Part shown: positions 1 through 6,367 of the stretch, piece after piece
How positions within the stretch are numbered: position 1 is the stretch's first letter
Layout: every line of letters starts with the position of its first letter
Assembly: GCA_013331535.1 (NCBI GenBank)
Contig: DUGF01000104.1
Coordinates: 3,216-12,155, forward strand
Origin: Microcaldota archaeon
GTDB taxonomy: Archaea; Micrarchaeota; Micrarchaeia; Anstonellales; Bilamarchaeaceae
Length of the DNA stretch: 8,940 nt
Direction of reading: 5' to 3'
Made by a program: the position numbers and the translations under genes
Notes under the pieces: model-generated
Told to the model about the DNA's origin: nothing
The model's input: only the letters and a program-made list of their open reading frames with translations
The model's database searches: none

Positions 1-25
1 CTAGGCCACTATGCGACTTCTCCAT

Positions 26-53
26 GTTAGCTATTAGCTTTTAGCTATTGGCA
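26..53. repeat. Degenerate 7-nt tandem repeat, four units
   Basis: Four head-to-tail heptamers can be read directly: GTTAGCT, ATTAGCT, TTTAGCT and ATTGGCA. They share the pattern NTT(A/G)GC(T/A). The same heptamer type recurs at 3439-3480, so this is a dispersed repeat class rather than a chance run. It lies upstream of the unknown gene starting at 104. No promoter-like TATA box is evident in bases 1-103. Confidence 0.75.
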
Positions 54-70
54 ACGGAACGACTAACGCG

Positions 71-84
71 AGGCTAAAGGCTAA
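71..84. repeat. Perfect 7-nt tandem duplication AGGCTAA x2
   Basis: Two identical heptamers AGGCTAA stand side by side, 18 bp after the array at 26-53 and 20 bp before the start codon at 104. The period matches the neighbouring array, so both may have the same origin. Two units alone could be chance. Confidence 0.5.
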
Positions 85-103
85 TCGACAAGGGCGACCG
101 AAC

Positions 104-949
104 ATGACTGACAAAATGGCTGAGATTGTAATCACCCCACGGGATATTGCACGCATTTTAGAGCTTAACAAACAGCGTGCAGAACTTATTTTCAGGAAAT
201 CCTATGCAAACAATGCATCTTTGAGCGTCACAATCGACAAGGAACTTTCCATTATCGAGGCAAGCCTTTCCTCTTTCAATGAAAAACTGAAAAAGGCAAG
301 AATGGAGCTGGTGTTTCCAAATGGAGAACCCATTACAGCGCTTTCTGCCCAAATAGATAAACACTCTCACTCTGCGATCGCAGAGGCGCTCAAGACAAGA
401 AGCGGAGAACTTTATTCCCTTCTTGAACAACGCGGAAAACTTACAAAACGAAATTACGAAGCGCGCGAGGAAATCGGAAAATTGAATATTCTTCTTCAGC
501 ATGTGGGAAGCCGCAATCGGGAGCATATCGTTAAGGCGATTATCTCCGGAGCAATGGCCGAAGGAGAAACAATCGTCTCTTTTGATGGGATAGATGGTAA
601 ATCTCAGAAAGCGCTTTGCGTGCTGCTTAAGCGGGTTGGTTTGGAAGTACTTGCAAACGGAGCAAAAACCCCGGAAGAGGTAGAAGTAACCGTTGCAAAC
701 AGGAAAATGTGGGTTCCACCAGATGCAGTTGAAGCCATTTCCATAAATGAGCAGAAAATGTTCGAGCTTCAGAAATCTATTCAACTAAAGAACGCGGAAA
801 GACAGATAAAAACGTTTTCTGAAGAGGAAGAACAGGCATTCGCATCTGCGCAAAAACAATATCTTGAACTTCTGAAGGAAAAGGATGCTCTTTGTGCGGA
901 TTCTCTTTCCGGAGATACAGAGTTTGTCTACAAATTTTTTGCAACGTAA
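104..949 (+). CDS. Unrecognised coiled-coil protein, 281 aa
   Basis: I do not recognise this family. The product is soluble in appearance, with no signal peptide or membrane segment. Charged helical stretches with coiled-coil character lie at about residues 40-70, 90-130 and 210-270. Between them, about residues 130-205, is a more globular segment with a GETIVSFDG turn. The reading frame is long and uninterrupted and its codon use resembles the neighbours, so I believe it is a real gene. The first ATG at 104 is used here. A second in-frame ATG at 116, giving MAEIVITP, is an equally reasonable start, because neither has a clear Shine-Dalgarno sequence. The frame is open upstream to a TAG at 35-37 without another ATG. 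The 3' end converges on elp3 and overlaps it by 22 bp. The gene may belong to a unit that begins left of the window. Confidence 0.7.
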   Translation: MTDKMAEIVITPRDIARILELNKQRAELIFRKSYANNASLSVTIDKELSIIEASLSSFNEKLKKARMELVFPNGEPITALSAQIDKHSHSAIAEALKTRSGELYSLLEQRGKLTKRNYEAREEIGKLNILLQHVGSRNREHIVKAIISGAMAEGETIVSFDGIDGKSQKALCVLLKRVGLEVLANGAKTPEEVEVTVANRKMWVPPDAVEAISINEQKMFELQKSIQLKNAERQIKTFSEEEEQAFASAQKQYLELLKEKDALCADSLSGDTEFVYKFFAT

Positions 950-2547
950 TTTCCCTTTGATTTGTATCCAAGTTTGTAATAATATCTTCGCACCCCCATT
1001 CCGCTGTTGATTATCATTTCGCTTTTCATGAATCTTTTTTTTGCTATTTTTTCCGCTTCCTTCAAAAGGGCGCGGCCGATTCCGGTATGTTGTGCGGTTT
1101 TTGATGCCTTTGCGGATTTTTTCCCAATTGTTTCCTCGTTTCCATATACGTGAAGTTCTCGAACAATCGCCGTATTCTTTCCGATTTCTTTCCTTTGTAT
1201 TAAACCGTTTGGTATTCTCAATCTAAGGAAGCCGGCTATAATGCCGCTGGTTGTATTTTCGTAGGAAATAAATAATTCAGTTCCGCCGCTTGCAGAATAA
1301 GTTTCGGTTCTTATATCAAATTTCCCATCGAGTTTTTCCTTATTAAGTCCGATTTCCCGCCAGCGGATTTCTTTTGGTATAATTCCCTTTTCTCGGATTT
1401 TGTTTTCAACGAGTTCCCGGAGATTGCTTTTTTTCACCCCGCCTTGAATAAGTCCGGCGGGAATATCACGCTGTATTCTCATTACGCGAACATATTTCGG
1501 AATATATCTGTAAAATTCAGAAATTAGATCAGCGGCTTCTTCACTTGAATAAGGTGTGTATTCTCCGTGTTTCATCATTTCATGGAGTTTTGTTCCGCCT
1601 GTCACGAGCGCGGGATAAATCTTCAGCATATCCGGTCGGAATTCCGGATTTTCAAACAGTTCTCTCACCATTTCAATATCCTTTTTTGGATTTGAATCCG
1701 GAAGCCCTGGCATTATGTGATATAAAACTTTGAATCCGTTATCCTTTAGCAGGGCTGTGGCGCGAATCACGTCTTCTACGGTGTGCCCGCGGTTTATTAT
1801 CTTGTAAATCTTGTCGTCAGGATGCTGGACCCCGAGTTCAACACGCGTGGTTCCGTAATCCAGCATCTCGTTAATTTCTTTTTCACCGCATACGTCCGGG
1901 CGGGTTTCAATCGTAAGCCCAACGCATCTGCACTTTGCGGTTTCATTTATTTTTTTCGCTTCTGCAAGAGTTTTTGCATTCTTTCTTTTATTCGAATTGC
2001 AGTTAAGTGCATCATAAATTCCTTTTATAAAACTCTGTTTGTACTCTTCGTCCATTTGCAGGAATGTTCCGCCCATAACAATTATCTCGCATTTTGATGT
2101 CGGATGCCCACCTATTCTAAACTGGTTAAGCCGGTCCTTTACCTGCATGGTCGGGTCAAAATTATTTGCTCGCGCACGAAGTGCTGCTGGTTCTTCGCCA
2201 GTATAGCTCTTCGCAGCCTTTCCAGCCGCAGGGCAATAAATGCAGTTCCATCTGCATGAACCTTCTGGTTTTATCATAACTGCGACAGGTGTTACTCCAG
2301 AAAGAGTGCGGATTGGCTTTCTTTTGAGAATTTGAATAATGTTTGCAATGCGTTTTGCGTTGTTCTGTCCCGCCTTTTTTTTCACCAATCGTATCGCAAT
2401 TCGTATGATATCGCTGTTTCTTACAATTGCATCAGAACCAAATTTAAGTGCGGCTTCGGATTTTATTGCCCGAATATTCCTTTCACCGGTAAGAATTCGT
2501 TTGATTATATATTCCGCAATCTCTTTCGTATTGGTGTTATCAGACAA
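928..2547 (-). CDS. elp3: Elp3: tRNA U34 carboxymethyl-forming radical SAM/GNAT enzyme
   Basis: Elp3 starts the cm5U-type modification of wobble uridine 34 in tRNA, using a radical-SAM [4Fe-4S] domain and an acetyl-CoA-binding GNAT domain; archaea use it without the other Elongator subunits. The 539-aa length is normal for the family. Residues 1-80 form the helical N-terminal tRNA-binding region. The cluster cysteines are C98, C102 and C105 (SCRWNCIYCP), followed by SYTGEEPAALRAR, VMGGTF (157-162) and TIETRPD (212-218). The GNAT domain holds ELHVYG (464-469), the acetyl-CoA loop QHTGIG (486-491) and GVRRYYYKLGY (518-528), all Elp3 hallmarks. The start codon is TTG at 2547. A GGGGGT stretch nine bases upstream can serve as ribosome binding site, and no ATG lies near. 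An AT-rich stretch at 2566-2580 could be a promoter, but it sits too close to give a leader containing that site. Co-transcription with the gene 42 bp upstream is at least as likely. Confidence 0.95.
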   Translation of the reverse strand: MSDNTNTKEIAEYIIKRILTGERNIRAIKSEAALKFGSDAIVRNSDIIRIAIRLVKKKAGQNNAKRIANIIQILKRKPIRTLSGVTPVAVMIKPEGSCRWNCIYCPAAGKAAKSYTGEEPAALRARANNFDPTMQVKDRLNQFRIGGHPTSKCEIIVMGGTFLQMDEEYKQSFIKGIYDALNCNSNKRKNAKTLAEAKKINETAKCRCVGLTIETRPDVCGEKEINEMLDYGTTRVELGVQHPDDKIYKIINRGHTVEDVIRATALLKDNGFKVLYHIMPGLPDSNPKKDIEMVRELFENPEFRPDMLKIYPALVTGGTKLHEMMKHGEYTPYSSEEAADLISEFYRYIPKYVRVMRIQRDIPAGLIQGGVKKSNLRELVENKIREKGIIPKEIRWREIGLNKEKLDGKFDIRTETYSASGGTELFISYENTTSGIIAGFLRLRIPNGLIQRKEIGKNTAIVRELHVYGNEETIGKKSAKASKTAQHTGIGRALLKEAEKIAKKRFMKSEMIINSGMGVRRYYYKLGYKSKGNYVAKNL

Positions 2548-2589
2548 TGAAAAACTACCCCCAGTTATTTTAATTAATTGGTCACACCT

Positions 2590-3483
2590 TTAGTATAAAT
2601 TAGATAATAGTCCCGCCAATCCGAATATTGGCAGTTCAAATGTCGGGAAAATCAGAACCCCGTAGTTCGTTGCCTTGTAATCATAAAGAAGGTTTGATGA
2701 AACTGTAAAACTAACGTTGTGCTCTGCGGAGATCACTGCACTGGAATTTGAAACAACCTTTATTGTTGGGTAATAGCTTTCCTCTTCATTTTCAGTTACT
2801 TCATATGCAATTGTTTTTGTGCTAAGCGGGGGCATGTGAACGTATTTCTTAAACGCCCATTTTTTCACTCCTTCGCTGCTTACAACATAAAGGTCTGCCG
2901 CAGTTCCCTTGTTTCGTATGGTAATGAGGAATTTCGCCGGCTGTCCCGGGCCTACGCTTGCTGTTTTTGGAGCAACGCGGCTTTCCATAATATCCCTGGT
3001 TATTCTTACCTTTGCAGTTATTGTTATATTTCCGAGAAGCTCTCCATCATTTTCATCAGAAACGACTACTTTCGCATAATAAGTTCCATCCGGTGCATTC
3101 TTTGCCGCACTTATTCCAACCTGAAGCGGATTTCCATAGAGCTTGCTGTTTTCGCCTTTCCATCCATCTGGGACTTCGGTTACAACTGCAATATCATATC
3201 TTCCGCCTTTTCCGAATTTTCCCCCGTTATATACTATAGGATGAATTACGAGTGGTATTGTTTGCCCGGGTCCCATTACTCCCAGGTCAATCGTCCCGCC
3301 GTTCGCTACTTCTGCGGCTACGGGTTCTATAGTTTGAATTGCGAATAAAACCTGGGTCGCAAGCAATGCAATTAATGAGAAAAACAAAAATCCTTTGAAA
3401 TCGTACATGCCTGCATATCTGCGGGAAATCTTAAAAAGATTGGCTATTAGCTGTGAGCCTTGGGCCGTGAGCTTTGAGCTCAT
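2590..3483 (-). CDS. Secreted or membrane-anchored Ig-like beta-sandwich protein
   Basis: The product is probably exported and displayed outside the membrane. Residues 31-49 are a hydrophobic signal or anchor segment. After it come two beta-rich repeats of about 100 residues, each opening with GPGQ (71-74 and 168-171). The second continues FLITIRNKGTAADLY, the pattern of CARDB/NEW3-like domains (COG1470-like). Residues 274-297 are hydrophobic and could be a C-terminal anchor. Three N-glycosylation sequons (N152, N246, N256) fit an archaeal surface protein. The function is unknown. The longest start, ATG at 3483, overlaps the herA stop as ATGA, a common coupling arrangement. Its first 14 or so residues would then be encoded by the 7-nt repeat array at 3439-3480. 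The alternative ATG at 3408, giving MYDFKGFLFF, yields a conventional short signal sequence and leaves the repeat as spacer. I cannot decide between them. Confidence 0.65.
   Translation of the reverse strand: MSSKLTAQGSQLIANLFKISRRYAGMYDFKGFLFFSLIALLATQVLFAIQTIEPVAAEVANGGTIDLGVMGPGQTIPLVIHPIVYNGGKFGKGGRYDIAVVTEVPDGWKGENSKLYGNPLQVGISAAKNAPDGTYYAKVVVSDENDGELLGNITITAKVRITRDIMESRVAPKTASVGPGQPAKFLITIRNKGTAADLYVVSSEGVKKWAFKKYVHMPPLSTKTIAYEVTENEEESYYPTIKVVSNSSAVISAEHNVSFTVSSNLLYDYKATNYGVLIFPTFELPIFGLAGLLSNLY
3408..3410 (-). other. Alternative start codon for the beta-sandwich protein
   Basis: The ATG at 3408-3406 begins MYDFKGFLFFSLIALLA, a compact signal-like N-terminus (positively charged residue then a hydrophobic core). 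Only a weak AGG lies just upstream. It would exclude the repeat-encoded residues of the longer form. Confidence 0.4.
3439..3480. repeat. Degenerate 7-nt tandem repeat, six units, at a gene junction
   Basis: Six consecutive heptamers are visible on the + strand: ATTGGCT, ATTAGCT, GTGAGCC, TTGGGCC, GTGAGCT, TTGAGCT. The consensus is NT(T/G)(A/G)GC(T/C). The last four also form a 14-nt imperfect duplication, identical at 11 of 14 positions. ATTAGCT is shared exactly with the array at 26-53. The array begins at the herA stop codon (reading the minus strand) and ends before the ATG at 3408, so it is either a spacer or the coding sequence of an N-terminal extension. Confidence 0.8.
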
Positions 3484-5084
3484 AAAAATGCTTCAACATC
3501 CCCCTTTTTCTTTTCCTCTTGCATTTCAAACTCAATTGCCTGCTCATGCAATGGCTTTCCCTTCTCGCGCTTTTGTGATTTTCTGTCCCGCACATTAACG
3601 AATATCGGATGGTTGGTTGCAGCACCGACTATTATTGCCTCTCCAACCTGGAGCCCGGTTATGCTTTTTGCAATCCGCGAATCTATTCCTTCAGAACTCA
3701 TCTGGATATGGTCAAGGTCGTTCGGGTTTGTCACGCGCAAAATTATATGAGTATTACATTGGGAAAGTGCAGTAGTGCTGAGATTCACTGGGCGCTGACT
3801 GATAAGGCATAACGATGCCCCGAATTTTCTCCCTTCTCTCGCGATTGTTTCAATTATTCCGCGCGAAACCGCCTCGTGTGCTTCAGCCTTTTCTCTTGCA
3901 AAATTATGTGCCTCTTCTATTACCAGCACAAACGGAGGAATTTTGCCTTTTTTTCTGAGCCTGAACAGCTTCCTTGCAATGTAGGAAACCATTATCTGTT
4001 TTTTTCTCATACTGTCTGTGTCGCTTAAATCAACCACGAGCATTTTTCCAGGTTTGACATCTTCTATGAGTTTTGGATTTTCTTTTCCTACAGATATGAA
4101 TCTGTATCTTCTCAGTTCCATTAATATTCGCTTCAGAGTTTTCTTTGTATCTTCTTTTGTTGCCACAGGGGAATTTTCTATTTTTTCAAACAATGCCTTC
4201 AATGATTTTTTTGTTCCGCTTGTTTTGTCTGCCCTTAATTCATGCATTGCGTGTCTCAATACCTCGCGCTGTGCGGGAGACATCAATGGTAACCATTCGT
4301 CGGCCATTTCCGGAGTGATCTTTCTAAGCGGTACAAATACGTCTCTTCCTTCAATTGTTTTTGTGTTTGCACCGTATTTTCCGTCAAATCCGAATCCGGC
4401 GTATTCCCCGTGAATGTCTATTACTACAATTGCAAGCCGTCCGTTTTCCTTCCTGCATTCGAGCATTTCCTCCATGAGTACGCTCATTAAATGTGATTTT
4501 CCGGCTCCGCTCATTGCAAGAATAGCAACGTGTTTTTGGAACAGGCGGGTTAGGTCTATCTTTGCTTTGGTTTCATGGTGCTGAAGCGTCCCTATGTGCA
4601 AGCCTTCTTCGTTGAATCCAAGAAATCTTTTTAGCATTTCTTCATCCGCAAGCCAGACCTTTAGTCCCGGGCTTGGAGGAACATGCGCACGTCCGAATGT
4701 TCCATCAGCTTTGCCACTTTCATTTGTTTTGCCATCCCCTTCTGTTTTGTGGTAAGTGCCTAATATCCGCACGTTCGCGATGGTATATTCCCATGAATCA
4801 GTTGGAAAATTCTCCCTGAGCGGCATTTCCTTTTCATAATCAGCTACGCTTTCCGCGCGTTCAAAATACCGGTTTGCGCGGAACATCTCCCCAATATATC
4901 CAAACAAGGTTTCTGAGTTTTCGTTCTTTCCGCACCGAACCTGCACGTATTGCCCTTTTTTCACCGAACTGCCATTCTTTTCATTTTCGTTCGCATCAAC
5001 CACGAACGAGAATTCTACTGTTGATGGGCTTTCTTCTGTGGAAATTATCGTGCCTATTGATCCCGGTGAGTGTGCTTCTGCCAT
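3480..5084 (-). CDS. herA: HerA-type hexameric DNA translocase ATPase
   Basis: HerA is a hexameric FtsK/HerA-family motor that works with the nuclease NurA, and often Mre11-Rad50, in DNA end resection. The N-terminal 110 residues (GTIIST, VKKGQYVQVR, FGYIGEMFRANRYF) match the HAS-barrel. The Walker A motif is AMSGAGKS at 190-197 (K196, S197). A second conserved strand, VVIDIHGEY, is at 220-228. Walker B is VLVIEEAH at 386-393, the sensor-like motif LISQRP at 427-432, and RVTNPNDLDHI at 450-460 carries a likely trans-acting arginine, R450. The 534-aa length is usual. The ATG at 5084 has GAGGTG eleven bases upstream and a TATA box centred 36 bp upstream, so the start is well supported. Unusually, nurA, mre11 and rad50 are not next to it here; the downstream partners are a surface protein and elp3. 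A cellular HerA is most likely, but the sequence alone cannot exclude a defence-type HerA. Confidence 0.92.
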   Translation of the reverse strand: MAEAHSPGSIGTIISTEESPSTVEFSFVVDANENEKNGSSVKKGQYVQVRCGKNENSETLFGYIGEMFRANRYFERAESVADYEKEMPLRENFPTDSWEYTIANVRILGTYHKTEGDGKTNESGKADGTFGRAHVPPSPGLKVWLADEEMLKRFLGFNEEGLHIGTLQHHETKAKIDLTRLFQKHVAILAMSGAGKSHLMSVLMEEMLECRKENGRLAIVVIDIHGEYAGFGFDGKYGANTKTIEGRDVFVPLRKITPEMADEWLPLMSPAQREVLRHAMHELRADKTSGTKKSLKALFEKIENSPVATKEDTKKTLKRILMELRRYRFISVGKENPKLIEDVKPGKMLVVDLSDTDSMRKKQIMVSYIARKLFRLRKKGKIPPFVLVIEEAHNFAREKAEAHEAVSRGIIETIAREGRKFGASLCLISQRPVNLSTTALSQCNTHIILRVTNPNDLDHIQMSSEGIDSRIAKSITGLQVGEAIIVGAATNHPIFVNVRDRKSQKREKGKPLHEQAIEFEMQEEKKKGDVEAFL

Positions 5085-5095
5085 GAGAACCAGTG

Positions 5096-5101
5096 CACCT
5101 C
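5096..5101 (-). promoter_or_regulatory. Candidate ribosome binding site of herA
   Basis: Minus-strand GAGGTG complements the archaeal 16S 3' end (CACCTC). It lies eleven bases before the ATG at 5084, slightly far but usable. If transcription starts about 27 bp from the TATA box, the transcript may begin at or inside this site, so it may be used only by longer transcripts. Confidence 0.45.
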
Positions 5102-5115
5102 TTTCTCGGCTCAGC

Positions 5116-5127
5116 TATAAAAATTTT
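5116..5127. promoter_or_regulatory. Shared divergent TATA box (herA / DUF599 gene)
   Basis: The sequence TATAAAAATTTT reads as a TATA-like box on both strands (TATAAAAA on +, TTTTTATA on -). It is centred about 36 bp from the herA ATG at 5084 and about 36 bp from the DUF599-gene ATG at 5155. An archaeal TATA box lies about 26 bp before the transcript start, so both mRNAs would have leaders of roughly ten bases or less. This also supports 5155 as a start over in-frame codons further upstream. Confidence 0.65.
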
Positions 5128-5154
5128 GTTATTGTAATCGCTAATACGATTTAC

Positions 5155-5781
5155 ATGGTTGAGGAAACACTTGAGCTTCTTGCATTTGCAATATTCGTGT
5201 CGGCAGTTATATTTTCTATTTACTCCCGCACGCGTGCGGAGAAATCAAAAATAATCACAGGAAAGAAAATCCGGGAGCTTTACCGAAGGAGCTGGGTGGA
5301 TAATATGCTCGGCTCGAAAGACAGTGGCCTGATGCTTGAGACTGTGCGGAATTCCATTCTTGTTTCATCCGCTCTCATAACTGCGATTGTCATTTCATTC
5401 GGGTTTGTAGTTGCAAATGCAGTTCTAGATGGTTTTTCTCTTATATCCACGCTACGTCTCACTGCAATTGTTTCGCTTCTTCTTTACGCGCTTTTCGCGA
5501 TTTTTCTTGAAGCCAGAACGCTTATCTATATTCCAATAGTTGCCGGTGCATCTGATGAGGTTGTAAAGCAAAACGAAAAACGGCAGAAATCCCATTATGT
5601 TTCCATGCTTCTTGATTCTGCGTTTGACGAATTCGCGAATTCAATGCGTGCATTATTCTACGTGGTCGTTCTTCTGGTCTGGTTCTTCAACACATACCTT
5701 TTCATTGCTGCAACCCTTTTGATAACTTATGTAATGTTCCGCGAGGATTTCGGAACAAAGAGCAGGATTGGAGTATTCTAA
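5155..5781 (+). CDS. DUF599-family integral membrane protein
   Basis: The function of DUF599 is unknown. From the ATG at 5155 the protein has 208 residues, the usual family length. Four membrane segments can be seen at about residues 6-23, 68-88, 98-117 and 165-192. After the first comes the family pattern of basic residues, LYRRSWVDNML (42-52), then VRNSILVSSALIT (64-76). Near the C-terminus, MRALFYVVVLLVWF (154-167) and LFIAATLLITYVMFREDF (182-199) closely follow the family's ending. The frame is open further upstream to an ATG at 5038, but that would run 47 bp into herA and past the promoter, and its extra residues look unlike a signal sequence. No Shine-Dalgarno precedes 5155, consistent with a nearly leaderless mRNA. 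The metallopeptidase gene follows within 20 bp, so the two are probably co-transcribed. Confidence 0.78.
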   Translation: MVEETLELLAFAIFVSAVIFSIYSRTRAEKSKIITGKKIRELYRRSWVDNMLGSKDSGLMLETVRNSILVSSALITAIVISFGFVVANAVLDGFSLISTLRLTAIVSLLLYALFAIFLEARTLIYIPIVAGASDEVVKQNEKRQKSHYVSMLLDSAFDEFANSMRALFYVVVLLVWFFNTYLFIAATLLITYVMFREDFGTKSRIGVF

Positions 5782-5788
5782 TTGGTCC

Positions 5789-5794
5789 AAGGTG
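5789..5794 (+). promoter_or_regulatory. Ribosome binding site deciding the metallopeptidase start
   Basis: AAGGTG lies five bases before the ATG at 5800. It favours that start over the TTG at 5782, which directly follows the previous stop codon and has no such site. A further in-frame ATG at 5806 is eleven bases from it. Confidence 0.65.
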
Positions 5795-5799
5795 CATCT

Positions 5800-6207
5800 A
5801 TGGGAATGGAATCTGAACGCGCTCCTGATATCCGGGAACGAATTGACGAGATACTTTCAGTTCTTGGCCCGGACATGGACCACGTAATAAATGCGAGAAT
5901 AATCTGTATGCGTAGCCGTGGCGCACAGGCACGTGCCTATGCAAGAATCTGGGCATTGCCTTCAATCTGGCAAAAAGCCCTGGAAATAAATCCATTTTAC
6001 GTGATTGAGGTATTGTCCGAGAAGTTTGACAGGCTTGGTGATGAGGATAAGACGAAAATTCTTATTCACGAGTTGATGCACATCCCAAAAAAATTCTCTG
6101 GTGGCCTTGTTCCCCATAATAATCGCGGAACTAAGATAAATCATGCGAATGTGGGAAAGGTTTATGAGGCGTATAAGGAGAAAAAGGCCGCCTGCGCGTC
6201 TATTTGA
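5800..6207 (+). CDS. Small HExxH metallopeptidase (COG4900 / PhageMetallopep type)
   Basis: This is a predicted zinc-dependent peptidase of about 135 residues with no signal peptide, so it probably acts in the cytoplasm; its substrate is unknown. The zinc motif HELMH is at residues 90-94 counted from the ATG at 5800. It is followed by IPKKFSGGLVPHNNRG, where H106 or the later H115 could be the third ligand. Upstream stretches SRGAQARAYARIW and NPFYVIEVLSEKFDRL match the archaeal/phage family now called putative phage metallopeptidase. These proteins consist of just this domain, so the length is normal and not a truncation. The AAGGTG site at 5789-5794 supports the 5800 start. The gene follows the DUF599 gene in the same direction. 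Its stop lies 21 bp before the palindromic element starting at 6229. Confidence 0.85.
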   Translation: MGMESERAPDIRERIDEILSVLGPDMDHVINARIICMRSRGAQARAYARIWALPSIWQKALEINPFYVIEVLSEKFDRLGDEDKTKILIHELMHIPKKFSGGLVPHNNRGTKINHANVGKVYEAYKEKKAACASI

Positions 6208-6249
6208 TTCCCGAACATCTTTGGTCACTGACGCTCCACGGTTCGGAAG

Positions 6250-6269
6250 CCTCGGACTTAAGTCCGAGG
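6250..6269. repeat. Perfect 20-bp palindrome (hairpin A)
   Basis: CCTCGGACTTAAGTCCGAGG is its own reverse complement and is preceded by GAAG. It could fold as a hairpin in single-stranded DNA or RNA. GAAGCC followed by a palindrome also occurs at hairpin B, so the element carries two copies of one module. Confidence 0.85.
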
Positions 6270-6347
6270 ATGAGAACCGAGCTTCTTTATGCCCTTCGGC
6301 TTCCCCTAAAGGCTTAGTTAAAACAGTAGTAAAGTCTGATAAAGAAG

Positions 6348-6367
6348 CCACGGCCTTTAGGCCGTGG
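6348..6367 (+). repeat. Hairpin B, 8-bp stem with TTTA loop
   Basis: CCACGGCC and GGCCGTGG flank a TTTA loop, preceded by GAAG and followed seven bases later by GTCAC. This is the layout of an IS200/IS605 right end, where TnpA binds a hairpin near the cleavage site. The 3' arm is also part of the right terminal inverted repeat (6362-6374), so it can pair either locally or with 6229-6241. A T-run at 6381-6385 follows, so the structure may also help stop plus-strand transcripts. Confidence 0.8.

Noticed and set aside
26..84. Repeats near the left edge considered as a CRISPR array
   Set aside because: The units are only seven bases, directly adjacent and degenerate, without spacers.
158..784. 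Minus-strand open frame of about 208 codons opposite the unknown gene
   Set aside because: Its translation is rich in Cys, Phe and His in the way of antisense shadows. The plus-strand frame is longer and has normal composition.
2836..3348. Plus-strand open frame of about 170 codons opposite the beta-sandwich protein
   Set aside because: It has antisense-like composition and no family pattern, while the minus-strand frame has a signal segment and two Ig-like repeats.
5038..5154. N-terminal extension of the DUF599 protein to the ATG at 5038
   Set aside because: It would overlap herA by 47 bp and place the start upstream of the TATA box. The family begins with the hydrophobic segment found after 5155.
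5782..5799. TTG start for the metallopeptidase directly after the previous stop codon
   Set aside because: The AAGGTG site falls between this codon and the ATG at 5800, at ideal spacing for the latter.
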